This document shows, one piece after another, positions 38,180 through 48,312 of a stretch of 48,312 bases of DNA. The notes under the pieces are model-generated. The model did no database searches and was not told the origin of the DNA. It saw nothing but the letters and a program-made list of their open reading frames with translations. The stretch's first letter is position 1; every line of letters starts with the position of its first letter. Made by a program: the position numbers and the translations under genes. The DNA is taken from positions 1 to 48,312 of the forward strand of contig JAGYIW010000007.1 in assembly GCA_018402195.1 (NCBI GenBank), written 5' to 3'. This DNA comes from Gammaproteobacteria bacterium. GTDB taxonomy: Bacteria; Pseudomonadota; Gammaproteobacteria; M30B25.

Positions 38180-39049
38180 ATGTCTATAGGCAAACAGGTT
38201 AGAACCAAGATCAACAGCGTTAAAAGTACGCAGAAGATCACGAATGCCATGGAAAAAGTGGCGGCCAGTAAAATGCGTGCTGCGCAAAAGTTGATGGAGC
38301 TTTCCAAGCCTTATGCCGAGAAAATTCGCCAAGTAGTCGGACATGTGGCCAGAAGTCACAGTGAATATCGCCACCCCTACTTGATTGGTCGTGAATCTAT
38401 TAAGCGCGTAGGCTACATCGTGGTTTCCAGTGATAGAGGCCTTTGCGGTGGGTTAAACAGCCAACTTTTTCGTGATGTGGTTTTAGCGATGCGGGAATGG
38501 TCACGCAAAAGCGTGAAAGTAGACTTGTGCGTCATGGGTAAAAAAGCCGATGCTTTTTTTGGTCGAATGGGTGCCAATGTGGTAGCAAAAATCGATCAAT
38601 TGGGTGACAAGCCTAAAGTAGAAACCTTGGTAAAAGCAGTCACCGTGATGTTGGATAGTTTCGATCGTGGAGAAATAGACGCGATCTACATCGCCCACAA
38701 TGTTTTCGTCAACACCATGGTACAACAGCCTATCATTTCACAATTGTTGCCTTTGCCAGAAGTAGGCATTGAGCAAGAAGTTAGCACTGGACATTGGGAT
38801 TACCTGTACGAGCCTAATGCCAGGGGACTATTGGATAAGCTTTTGGTCCGCTACATTGAAATGCAAGTATACCAAGGCGTGGCAGACAACCTTGCTTGTG
38901 AGCAATGTGCTAGGATGATGGCGATGCGTAGTGCTACCGACAATGCTAAGGACATGATTGAAGAGTTGAGTAGGATTTACAACAAAGCGAGACAAGCGGC
39001 CATTACCCAAGAAATTGCCGAAATTGTCTCGGGTGCAGAAGCAGTTTAA
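38180..39049 (+). CDS. atpG: ATP synthase F1 subunit gamma
   Basis: Central rotor shaft of F1. The 289-residue protein (E. coli 287) starts with the conserved N-terminal helix ([22 protein letters not shown]) and has [11 protein letters not shown]. The C-terminal helix ends [15 protein letters not shown] and [19 protein letters not shown]. The ATG has AGGG seven bases upstream. It lies between atpA and atpD with short spacers. Confidence 0.96.
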   Translation: MSIGKQVRTKINSVKSTQKITNAMEKVAASKMRAAQKLMELSKPYAEKIRQVVGHVARSHSEYRHPYLIGRESIKRVGYIVVSSDRGLCGGLNSQLFRDVVLAMREWSRKSVKVDLCVMGKKADAFFGRMGANVVAKIDQLGDKPKVETLVKAVTVMLDSFDRGEIDAIYIAHNVFVNTMVQQPIISQLLPLPEVGIEQEVSTGHWDYLYEPNARGLLDKLLVRYIEMQVYQGVADNLACEQCARMMAMRSATDNAKDMIEELSRIYNKARQAAITQEIAEIVSGAEAV

Positions 39050-39062
39050 TTGAACGACATGA

Positions 39063-40481
<1,419 letters not shown>

Positions 40482-40919
40482 ATGAGTGAAGCAGTCATTC
40501 AGCTAGACATTGTTAGTTTAGAAGCCATAATTTTTTCGGGCGAGGTAGCGCACTTGTCTGCGCGTGGTGAGCTAGGTGAACTTGGCATTTACCCCGGGCA
40601 TACACCTTTGTTGACTAGCCTAAAACCAGGTCAAATTGTTGTGACTTTGCCTGATGGCAAAGAAGATCTTTTTTATGTTTCTGGCGGCATGTTGGAAGTT
40701 CAACCAGGCAAAGTGGTTGTGTTGGCGGATGTTGCCATGCATGCCAGAGACCTCGACGAGGCGCAAGCCATCAAAGTTGAGCAAGACACGCGCCAGGCCT
40801 TGGCAAACAAACACTCGGAGCTAGATTACTCACGTGCGTTATCGGAATTGGCCGAAGCTTCTGCACAAATCCGTGCCATTTCTGAGCTCAAGCGCAAACT
40901 CAATCGCGCTAGGAAGTAA
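40482..40919 (+). CDS. atpC: ATP synthase F1 subunit epsilon
   Basis: Rotor-associated subunit that couples and inhibits F1. The 145-residue protein (E. coli 139) has an N-terminal beta sandwich (LDIVSLEAIIFSGEV, GELGIYPGHTPLLTSLKPG) and the C-terminal helical hairpin (DEAQAIKVEQ, RKLNRARK). It starts immediately after the atpD stop. No T-tailed hairpin is visible in the 112-base spacer to glmU, so the operon may read through. Confidence 0.95.
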   Translation: MSEAVIQLDIVSLEAIIFSGEVAHLSARGELGELGIYPGHTPLLTSLKPGQIVVTLPDGKEDLFYVSGGMLEVQPGKVVVLADVAMHARDLDEAQAIKVEQDTRQALANKHSELDYSRALSELAEASAQIRAISELKRKLNRARK

Positions 40920-41031
40920 GCTTTACTCCATCCTTGCTGCTGCAAAGCAAAATATACAACAAAACATGTATTTTTACTAAAGAGATACCTTGTGATAGAT
41001 TAGCCGATATTACAAGATTAGGAATAATTGT

Positions 41032-42435
41032 ATGGCACTAAGTGTGGTAATTTTGGCTGCAGGTCAGGGCAGACGGATGCAATCATCCCTTCCCAAACCT
41101 CTTCATTTGTTGGCGGGGAAACCTATGTTGATGCACGTGCTCGAAGCAGTAGATCAATTGGGCACAGACGAAGTTTTCGTCGTATACAGTAATGGCCTAG
41201 AAGCCTATGAAAATGCCTGCAAAAATTCAGGCTTTGATAATAACATCTCTTTCATCTACCAAGAAAAGCAATTAGGCACAGGGCATGCTGTGCATCAAGT
41301 ATTACCCCACGTAAATCCTGGGAATCAGGTGTTGGTATTATTTGCTGATGTGCCGCTGCTTCCCATTAGCTTGTTGCAAGAATTGGTAAATACTCAACGT
41401 CACGATACTGTGAGTGTGGTCACCACTGAGCTTGACGATCCCAGTGGCTTTGGGAGAATTGTCAGGGATCAAAATCGACAAATTGTCTCCATTGTCGAAC
41501 ATAAAGATTCTTCAGATCTTGAACTCGCCATAAATGAAATCAATACCGGTATCATGCGTCTCCCTGAGCCTTACTTATCAAAATGGTTACCTCAATTAAC
41601 CAATGAAAATGCGCAAGGTGAGTATTATCTTACGGATGTGGTTGCCTTAGCTGTGGCTGAGGGCATTGCTGTGGAAGGCTTAGTTGCAGAAGACTCACAA
41701 TCGGTCTTAGGTGTCAACGATCGCACCCAATTGGCGCAAATGGAACGGTATTATCAACTAAGTTTGGCAGAAGATCTGCTGAACCAAGGCATTTCTTTGG
41801 CTGATCCTCATCGTTTTGATTGTCGCGGAGATGTAGAAATAGGCAAAGACGTGTTTATTGATGTTGGTGTGATTCTTGAGGGGACAAATAAAGTCGGTGA
41901 TGGATGTCACATTGGGCCACATGTGGTAATGAAAAACGTCACATTGGGCGATAACGTGCGCATAGAGGCATTTAGCTTACTAGATGGCGCAGTAGTCGGG
42001 AATCGTTCTATTGTAGGTCCGTACGCGCGTCTGAGGCCATACTCTCATCTAGGTGAAGATGTGAAGGTAGGTAATTTTGTTGAAATCAAAAAATCTACAC
42101 TCGCAGCCGGAGTCAAGGCTAACCATTTAAGCTATATCGGTGATGCCCAAGTCGGCGCTGGGTCTAACATCGGTGCAGGTACCATTACCTGTAATTACGA
42201 TGGTAAAAACAAGCATATCACCGAGATTGGCAAAGGCGTATTCGTTGGATCAAACTCATCTTTTGTCGCACCAGTAAGTATTGGAGAAGGCGCTACTGTG
42301 GCAGCTGGATCGGTCATTACCGACAATGTGCCAGCCAACACCCTGGCGATTGCTAGAAATCGTCAGCAATTGGTTGCTGACTGGCAAGCTAAAGTCTCAG
42401 AAAGAGTGCCGCTAGAGCAGGAAGAAAGCACATAG
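41032..42435 (+). CDS. glmU: Bifunctional GlmU: N-acetylglucosamine-1-phosphate uridyltransferase / glucosamine-1-phosphate acetyltransferase
   Basis: Makes UDP-GlcNAc from glucosamine-1-phosphate for peptidoglycan and lipid A. The 467-residue protein (E. coli 456) has an N-terminal pyrophosphorylase domain (VILAAGQGRRMQSSLPK, where Arg replaces the usual Thr of GxGTRM, EKQLGTGHA, INTGI, NAQGEYYLTD) to about 230. A left-handed beta helix with hexapeptide repeats follows (YARLRP, GNFVEIKKS, LSYIGDAQVG, CNYDGKNKH). AGGA lies eight bases before the ATG. It is 112 bases after atpC, as in many gammaproteobacteria, but glmS is elsewhere. Confidence 0.96.
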   Translation: MALSVVILAAGQGRRMQSSLPKPLHLLAGKPMLMHVLEAVDQLGTDEVFVVYSNGLEAYENACKNSGFDNNISFIYQEKQLGTGHAVHQVLPHVNPGNQVLVLFADVPLLPISLLQELVNTQRHDTVSVVTTELDDPSGFGRIVRDQNRQIVSIVEHKDSSDLELAINEINTGIMRLPEPYLSKWLPQLTNENAQGEYYLTDVVALAVAEGIAVEGLVAEDSQSVLGVNDRTQLAQMERYYQLSLAEDLLNQGISLADPHRFDCRGDVEIGKDVFIDVGVILEGTNKVGDGCHIGPHVVMKNVTLGDNVRIEAFSLLDGAVVGNRSIVGPYARLRPYSHLGEDVKVGNFVEIKKSTLAAGVKANHLSYIGDAQVGAGSNIGAGTITCNYDGKNKHITEIGKGVFVGSNSSFVAPVSIGEGATVAAGSVITDNVPANTLAIARNRQQLVADWQAKVSERVPLEQEEST

Positions 42436-42552
42436 CTTTTCATGGCCGCCGTGTTATTGTCGCCCACATGTGCGCAGGTTTTGCTTATCCAGTACAATAA
42501 TACCTAAGCAGCGTTGGTGTGTTTGGCTTGAGGGGATGAAAAGTGCAAAAAA

Positions 42553-43200
42553 CTACGTTTCATCACTGTAGTATTTTTCGCCTATAACAATACGCTCTCG
42601 ACCGTTCTCCACCCGCCAATTATTGGTGTCTCGCCAGGAATAGGCACAACCACAGTATTCTTGCTGATAGAATTTTTCACGTTTAGAAATATCAATCATA
42701 CGTCCCGAGCCACCACCTTTACGCCAGTTATAAGTCCAGTAGATGAGGTTGGGAAATTTATTGGCAGAACGTAGCCCTGCGTTGTTGATTTGTGTCATGT
42801 TCTTCCAGCGAGAAATGCCTAAAGAAGAACAAAAAACATCAAAGCCATTCTCGTGCGCATGTAGCGCAGTACAATCGAAGCGCATGTCAAAACACATGGT
42901 ACAGCGTGCACCTCGCTCAGGCTCGTTTTCTAGACCTTTAGCGCGTGCAAACCAGTTTTCTTTGTCATAATCAGCATCAATAAAAGGGATGCCGTGCTTT
43001 TCGGCAAAGACAATATTTTCGTGCTTGCGTAAATCATATTCTGTCTTCGGATGAATGTTGGGATTGTAAAAGAAAATGGTGAAATCAATATCAGAAGCAA
43101 TCAAGGCTTCCATCACCTCACCAGAGCAGGGTGCACAACACGAATGCAGTAGCAGCTTTTTTGTGCCATTGGGTAGGGTAAGTTTTTGTCTTTCTAGCAT
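42553..43200 (-). CDS. queH: Epoxyqueuosine reductase QueH
   Basis: Catalyses the last step of queuosine biosynthesis, reducing epoxyqueuosine on tRNA; it is the non-cobalamin alternative to QueG. The 215-residue protein carries the QueH cysteine pattern: [11 protein letters not shown] (Cys21, Cys22, Cys25), [20 protein letters not shown] and the C-terminal EYCGCAYS. The N-terminal CC with the CxxC and CxC pairs would hold the iron-sulfur and metal centres of the family. It lies 18 bases after the SDR gene on the same strand and probably shares the gyrB transcript. It is convergent with glmU over a 117-base spacer with no clear terminator. Confidence 0.92.
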   Translation of the reverse strand: MLERQKLTLPNGTKKLLLHSCCAPCSGEVMEALIASDIDFTIFFYNPNIHPKTEYDLRKHENIVFAEKHGIPFIDADYDKENWFARAKGLENEPERGARCTMCFDMRFDCTALHAHENGFDVFCSSLGISRWKNMTQINNAGLRSANKFPNLIYWTYNWRKGGGSGRMIDISKREKFYQQEYCGCAYSWRDTNNWRVENGRERIVIGEKYYSDET

Positions 43201-43218
43201 GTGGACATCTTAGTTTAC

Positions 43219-43989
43219 TTAGCTTCTGTGAATCAGTGTGGTTGAGGCTTGATCGGAAGGTAGTATCAATATATCTGCCATGGTCACATGTCGTGGTCTG
43301 CTTGAACAAAAATAAATGGCTTCAGCAATATCTTGGGCTGTAAGCGGTGTCATGCCCTGATAGACATTTTTGGCTTTTGATTTATCACCTTTAAACCGAA
43401 CTTCACTGAATTCAGTTTCAACCGCACCAGGGTCAACGCTACAGACACGAATACCTTTGCCAACAGTGTCTTGGCGAATGCCTTGAGTAATCGCATGAAC
43501 AGCATGCTTGGTGCTGGCATAGACATTGCCTTGAGGATAAACTTCATGACCGGCAATAGAGCCAATATTGATAATATCACCCTCTCCACGATCTATCATA
43601 CCGGGGAGTAGGGTATGTGTAACGTAAATTAAGCCTTTAATATTGGTATCTATCATCTGATCAAAATCATCAAGGTCAGACAGATGAAAGTCTGCTTTAC
43701 CCACAGCAAGTCCAGCATTATTAACAAGGGTGTGCACATGTTGCCAGTCTTCGGGTAACTGCTGAAGGGTAGCAACTACTTGCTCACGGCTGGTAACATC
43801 CAAGACCAGAGGAAGTACGTCAACATGGTATTCACGTGAAAGCTCTGCAGCTAACGCCTGGATACGATCTTGTCTCCGGGCAGTCGCAATGATGCGCCAG
43901 CCATGTTGGGCGTATACTCTGGCACAAGCAGCACCAATGCCACTTGATACGCCAGTAATCAGAATAATTTTCGATTGTTGTTGGACCAT
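43219..43989 (-). CDS. Short-chain dehydrogenase/reductase, YdfG-like
   Basis: A 256-residue NAD(P)-dependent oxidoreductase with the SDR signatures TGVSSGIG at about 12-19, VNNAGLA, NIGSIAG with the catalytic Ser, and YASTK with the catalytic Tyr and Lys. TARRQDRI, ETEFSEVRFKGD and the Asp-rich DDFDQMIDTN match YdfG, which oxidises L-allo-threonine and other 3-hydroxy acids with NADP; the Arg pair after the second strand fits NADP. The start at ATG 43989 is chosen because AAGGAGAGG lies just upstream. An earlier in-frame TTG overlaps that site. It lies between gyrB and queH. Confidence 0.9.
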   Translation of the reverse strand: MVQQQSKIILITGVSSGIGAACARVYAQHGWRIIATARRQDRIQALAAELSREYHVDVLPLVLDVTSREQVVATLQQLPEDWQHVHTLVNNAGLAVGKADFHLSDLDDFDQMIDTNIKGLIYVTHTLLPGMIDRGEGDIINIGSIAGHEVYPQGNVYASTKHAVHAITQGIRQDTVGKGIRVCSVDPGAVETEFSEVRFKGDKSKAKNVYQGMTPLTAQDIAEAIYFCSSRPRHVTMADILILPSDQASTTLIHRS

Positions 43990-44027
43990 ATCAAAACCTC
44001 TCCTTTGAGCCAAGATTCGAGATGCCG

Positions 44028-46454
<2,427 letters not shown>

Positions 46455-46469
46455 TTAGTTAAGAGGTAA

Positions 46470-46478
46470 ATTGTAGCA
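46470..46478 (-). promoter_or_regulatory. Candidate gyrB extended -10 promoter
   Basis: On the minus strand the sequence TGCTACAAT gives an extended -10 (TG-n-TACAAT) about 37 bases before the gyrB ATG. No good -35 is placed 17 bases upstream, which is consistent with an extended -10 promoter. Candidate only. Confidence 0.4.
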
Positions 46479-46564
46479 AAAAACAGCAAAAGAATATAGC
46501 GCTACTTAGTGTTTGTTAAGGGCTGTCCCATTAAAAAATTTGAGTGATTTTAAATACAGATTTA

Positions 46565-46593
46565 AACTTCTTGTTTTTATAAAACAAGAAGTT
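46565..46593. repeat. Perfect 13-bp inverted repeat (hairpin) between gyrB and the AAA/nuclease-fold gene
   Basis: AACTTCTTGTTTT and its reverse complement are separated by TAT. On the minus strand it lies about 60 bases after the stop of the partial AAA/nuclease-fold gene, so it may act as its transcription terminator or an RNA-stabilising hairpin, although no T-run follows. The rest of the 218-base spacer has no gene. Confidence 0.55.
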
Positions 46594-46651
46594 GGTTAGG
46601 TATATTTATTCGTTCCACGCAAAAGCGCGCAGAGCATTTACAGAGCCCCTC

Positions 46652-48312
46652 TTAGGAAGGCCTTTTACTAGAATTATTCCCAGGGTTTTCATCTTCTTCA
46701 TCACTGCTGCTTTCAATTACGCGGCGTGCCTTAAAATGACCTGCTCTACCTTGTCCAGAACTGGGTGCAATAGCTGATGCCGCTTGACCATGAGTATCAT
46801 CAATAGCATCGTCTGCCTCTTTTTCTCGGGCAGGCCCAGCCTCATCTTCACCAACCAGTCCTTGGAAATAAGGATCTTCATGATAATGACTTTTTATGTA
46901 TTTTATATCTGTTGTTGATGAAAAAATGGCTTTTGTATCTGTGGTACCAAATTGATAAGCTGTTACCGGTGTTCGTTGGTAAAAGGCTATGCCTAAACGT
47001 AACAGTTGATTGACATGTTGATGTTGGCTAAGCGCATATTCATAGCCACGCATTTTAATTTGCATAATGGCTTCATGAGCAGCGTTTTGTGCAAAACGTT
47101 CAAATTCTTCAACGTCTTTTTCACGTTTTTTGCTTGGGTGTAAATGCTTGAACTCAAGGACAACAGCGAGTTTTTTTCCCGTTTCTTGTTTTGGAATAAT
47201 AATACAGTCAGGACGGCCAGCGGCATATTCTTTGTTGGAAAGAATAAAATGTGTATCGTATAAGCTGCATAGTAATCCTAAGACAAAACAATGATAGTCT
47301 GCCTCAGCTTGAAAATCATGGCCCGAGGTGCAGCTTAATAAAAAGCCTCTTAAATTCTGGGCAAAGCCATCGACATCACCTGTCGTAAGCTGGCTTAAAA
47401 AGCTTTGGTAGTCTCCCTTCACCTTTGATTTTAACCAATCAATAAAAACAACTTTATATTGCGCAAATATTTCTTTATTAGGAATGGTAAGTTCACACTG
47501 ATAATGGGTGTCAACAATGGTTCGATCGTTAAAAGTCAGATAACCACAAAAGAATAATAGGGTCCATAGAGACGATGGATTTTCGATGAGCTCATCATAT
47601 TTTAAGTTGGGATTAATCTCAGCCACCACCACTTCACCTTCAAGTAGGCGCTTAAATTTTTCTTGCTCCTGTTTAGGAGCTTGGATTAAAGAAGATCTGA
47701 TGAGCACATCGTTTGATGTGTGTATCCAGTAAGGCTCTAGCTGTCCATTGTCTAAATAAGAGATAATAGCAAAAGGATTGTAAACAAAAACACTGCCAAT
47801 TCGATAGCCGTTATAATATTTTTTTACAGATTTGAGATGCTTAGAGAAGCCAAATTTTTCAAGCAGTTCCTCGACTTCCTTCTCAGTAAATCCGAAATGG
47901 GGCGCATATAGTTTGTCAAACATCGTACGAACTTTTAAATTATTGAGTCCTGAGAGCATGTTGTTTTTTGAGACGCGCAAAATACCTGTCATAAGACTTT
48001 TGTAGAGATATTCATTATCTTTTAAAGCTGAACTGAAAAAGTCACGAGAAAATAATGTCACTTCTTCAAGACAATCACCTGAATATGCGTTGGCCAGTGG
48101 CGAGTCGTATTCATCGATTAAAATAACGACTTTCTGTTGATAAAATTTAAACAAGCATTCACTTAAAAATTTTAGAGAAGATTTTAACTCTTCATTGGTT
48201 GCGGTGCCTGATAGGTATTTTTTAAATTTAGTTCTGTAATGGTCAGGAAAACTTTCTTCTTCTAAGAGGGAACCATGGTAGCGGTATAGTTCCTCCATTA
48301 CTGCTTTGATAC
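46652..48312 (-). CDS. AAA-ATPase-like / PD-(D/E)XK nuclease-fold protein, partial (N terminus outside window)
   Basis: The visible part (about 550 residues) matches the family that couples an AAA-ATPase-like domain (PF09820 type) to a C-terminal PD-(D/E)XK domain (PF08011 type). A Walker B-like segment VVILIDEYDSPLANAY lies near visible residue 58. It is followed by SSALKDNEYLYKSLMTGI and FGFTEKEV, and later by the nuclease-like YAAGRPDCIII and VLEFKHL (Asp and Glu-x-Lys). The frame stays open past an ATG at 48298 to the window edge, and the family's N-terminal part is missing, so the gene continues outside. A non-family C-terminal tail of about 70 residues is charged and low-complexity, with GEDEAGPAREKEADD, ESSSDEEDE and SSKRPS. 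These proteins are common, often multicopy, in host-associated bacteria; their function is not established. Confidence 0.8.
   Translation of the reverse strand, partial: IKAVMEELYRYHGSLLEEESFPDHYRTKFKKYLSGTATNEELKSSLKFLSECLFKFYQQKVVILIDEYDSPLANAYSGDCLEEVTLFSRDFFSSALKDNEYLYKSLMTGILRVSKNNMLSGLNNLKVRTMFDKLYAPHFGFTEKEVEELLEKFGFSKHLKSVKKYYNGYRIGSVFVYNPFAIISYLDNGQLEPYWIHTSNDVLIRSSLIQAPKQEQEKFKRLLEGEVVVAEINPNLKYDELIENPSSLWTLLFFCGYLTFNDRTIVDTHYQCELTIPNKEIFAQYKVVFIDWLKSKVKGDYQSFLSQLTTGDVDGFAQNLRGFLLSCTSGHDFQAEADYHCFVLGLLCSLYDTHFILSNKEYAAGRPDCIIIPKQETGKKLAVVLEFKHLHPSKKREKDVEEFERFAQNAAHEAIMQIKMRGYEYALSQHQHVNQLLRLGIAFYQRTPVTAYQFGTTDTKAIFSSTTDIKYIKSHYHEDPYFQGLVGEDEAGPAREKEADDAIDDTHGQAASAIAPSSGQGRAGHFKARRVIESSSDEEDENPGNNSSKRPS

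Noticed and set aside
46513-46530. GGGCTGTCCCATTAAAAAA resembling insertion-sequence ends
   Set aside because: No second end, target duplication or transposase fragment is visible nearby.

Overview
The window is a single stretch of a low-to-moderate GC gammaproteobacterial chromosome that includes the replication origin. The core genes (lspA, glyQ/glyS, tkt-gap-pgk, rpmH-rnpA-yidD-yidC-mnmE, mnmG-rsmG-parA-parB, atpIBEFHAGDC, glmU, gyrB) have gammaproteobacterial lengths and motifs. The DsbA-fold protein at 8539 strongly resembles the Coxiella Com1 antigen. Together with unusual accessory genes (an ankyrin-like tandem pair, a partial AAA-ATPase/PD-(D/E)XK protein, a PagL-like deacylase), this suggests a host-associated member of, or relative of, Legionellales/Coxiella. 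The genus is not determined from sequence alone.

Left part (1-19.6 kb): an unrecognised gene overlaps lspA, followed by a Bcr/CflA-type MFS exporter, NAD-malic enzyme, a small minus-strand operon (coiled-coil protein then PagL-like protein), a short-Q-loop cytochrome bd oxidase (cydAB), an apparent operon of com1-like thioredoxin-fold protein with glyQ and glyS, a small membrane protein, glmS, the tkt-gap-pgk carbon operon and a universal stress protein. Genes are packed tightly, often convergent with gaps of 1-2 bases or small overlaps.

Origin and right part (19.6-48.3 kb): an AT-rich region with one perfect and five one-mismatch DnaA boxes lies directly upstream of rpmH. dnaA, dnaN and recF are not next to it, and gyrB sits about 24 kb away. 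The origin-proximal translation, membrane-insertion and tRNA-modification genes follow. They are interrupted by an acidic-tailed membrane protein between mnmE and mnmG and by a 19-codon SEC-C zinc-motif peptide coupled between mnmG and rsmG. parAB comes next, then an accessory island (two tandem paralogous ankyrin-like proteins with a strong promoter, plsC, a small unknown protein), the complete ATP synthase operon, glmU, and a minus-strand cluster gyrB-SDR-queH. The window ends inside a partial AAA-ATPase/nuclease-fold gene with an unusual charged tail.

Respiration (cydAB), proton-driven ATP synthesis (atp), lower glycolysis/pentose phosphate (tkt, gap, pgk), malate oxidation (maeA) and UDP-GlcNAc synthesis (glmS, glmU) are the metabolic themes. 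The most novel parts are the tandem paralogs at 29.9-32.8 kb, the SEC-C micro-gene, and the origin without dnaA. I saw no rRNA, tRNA, CRISPR array or intact transposase gene.
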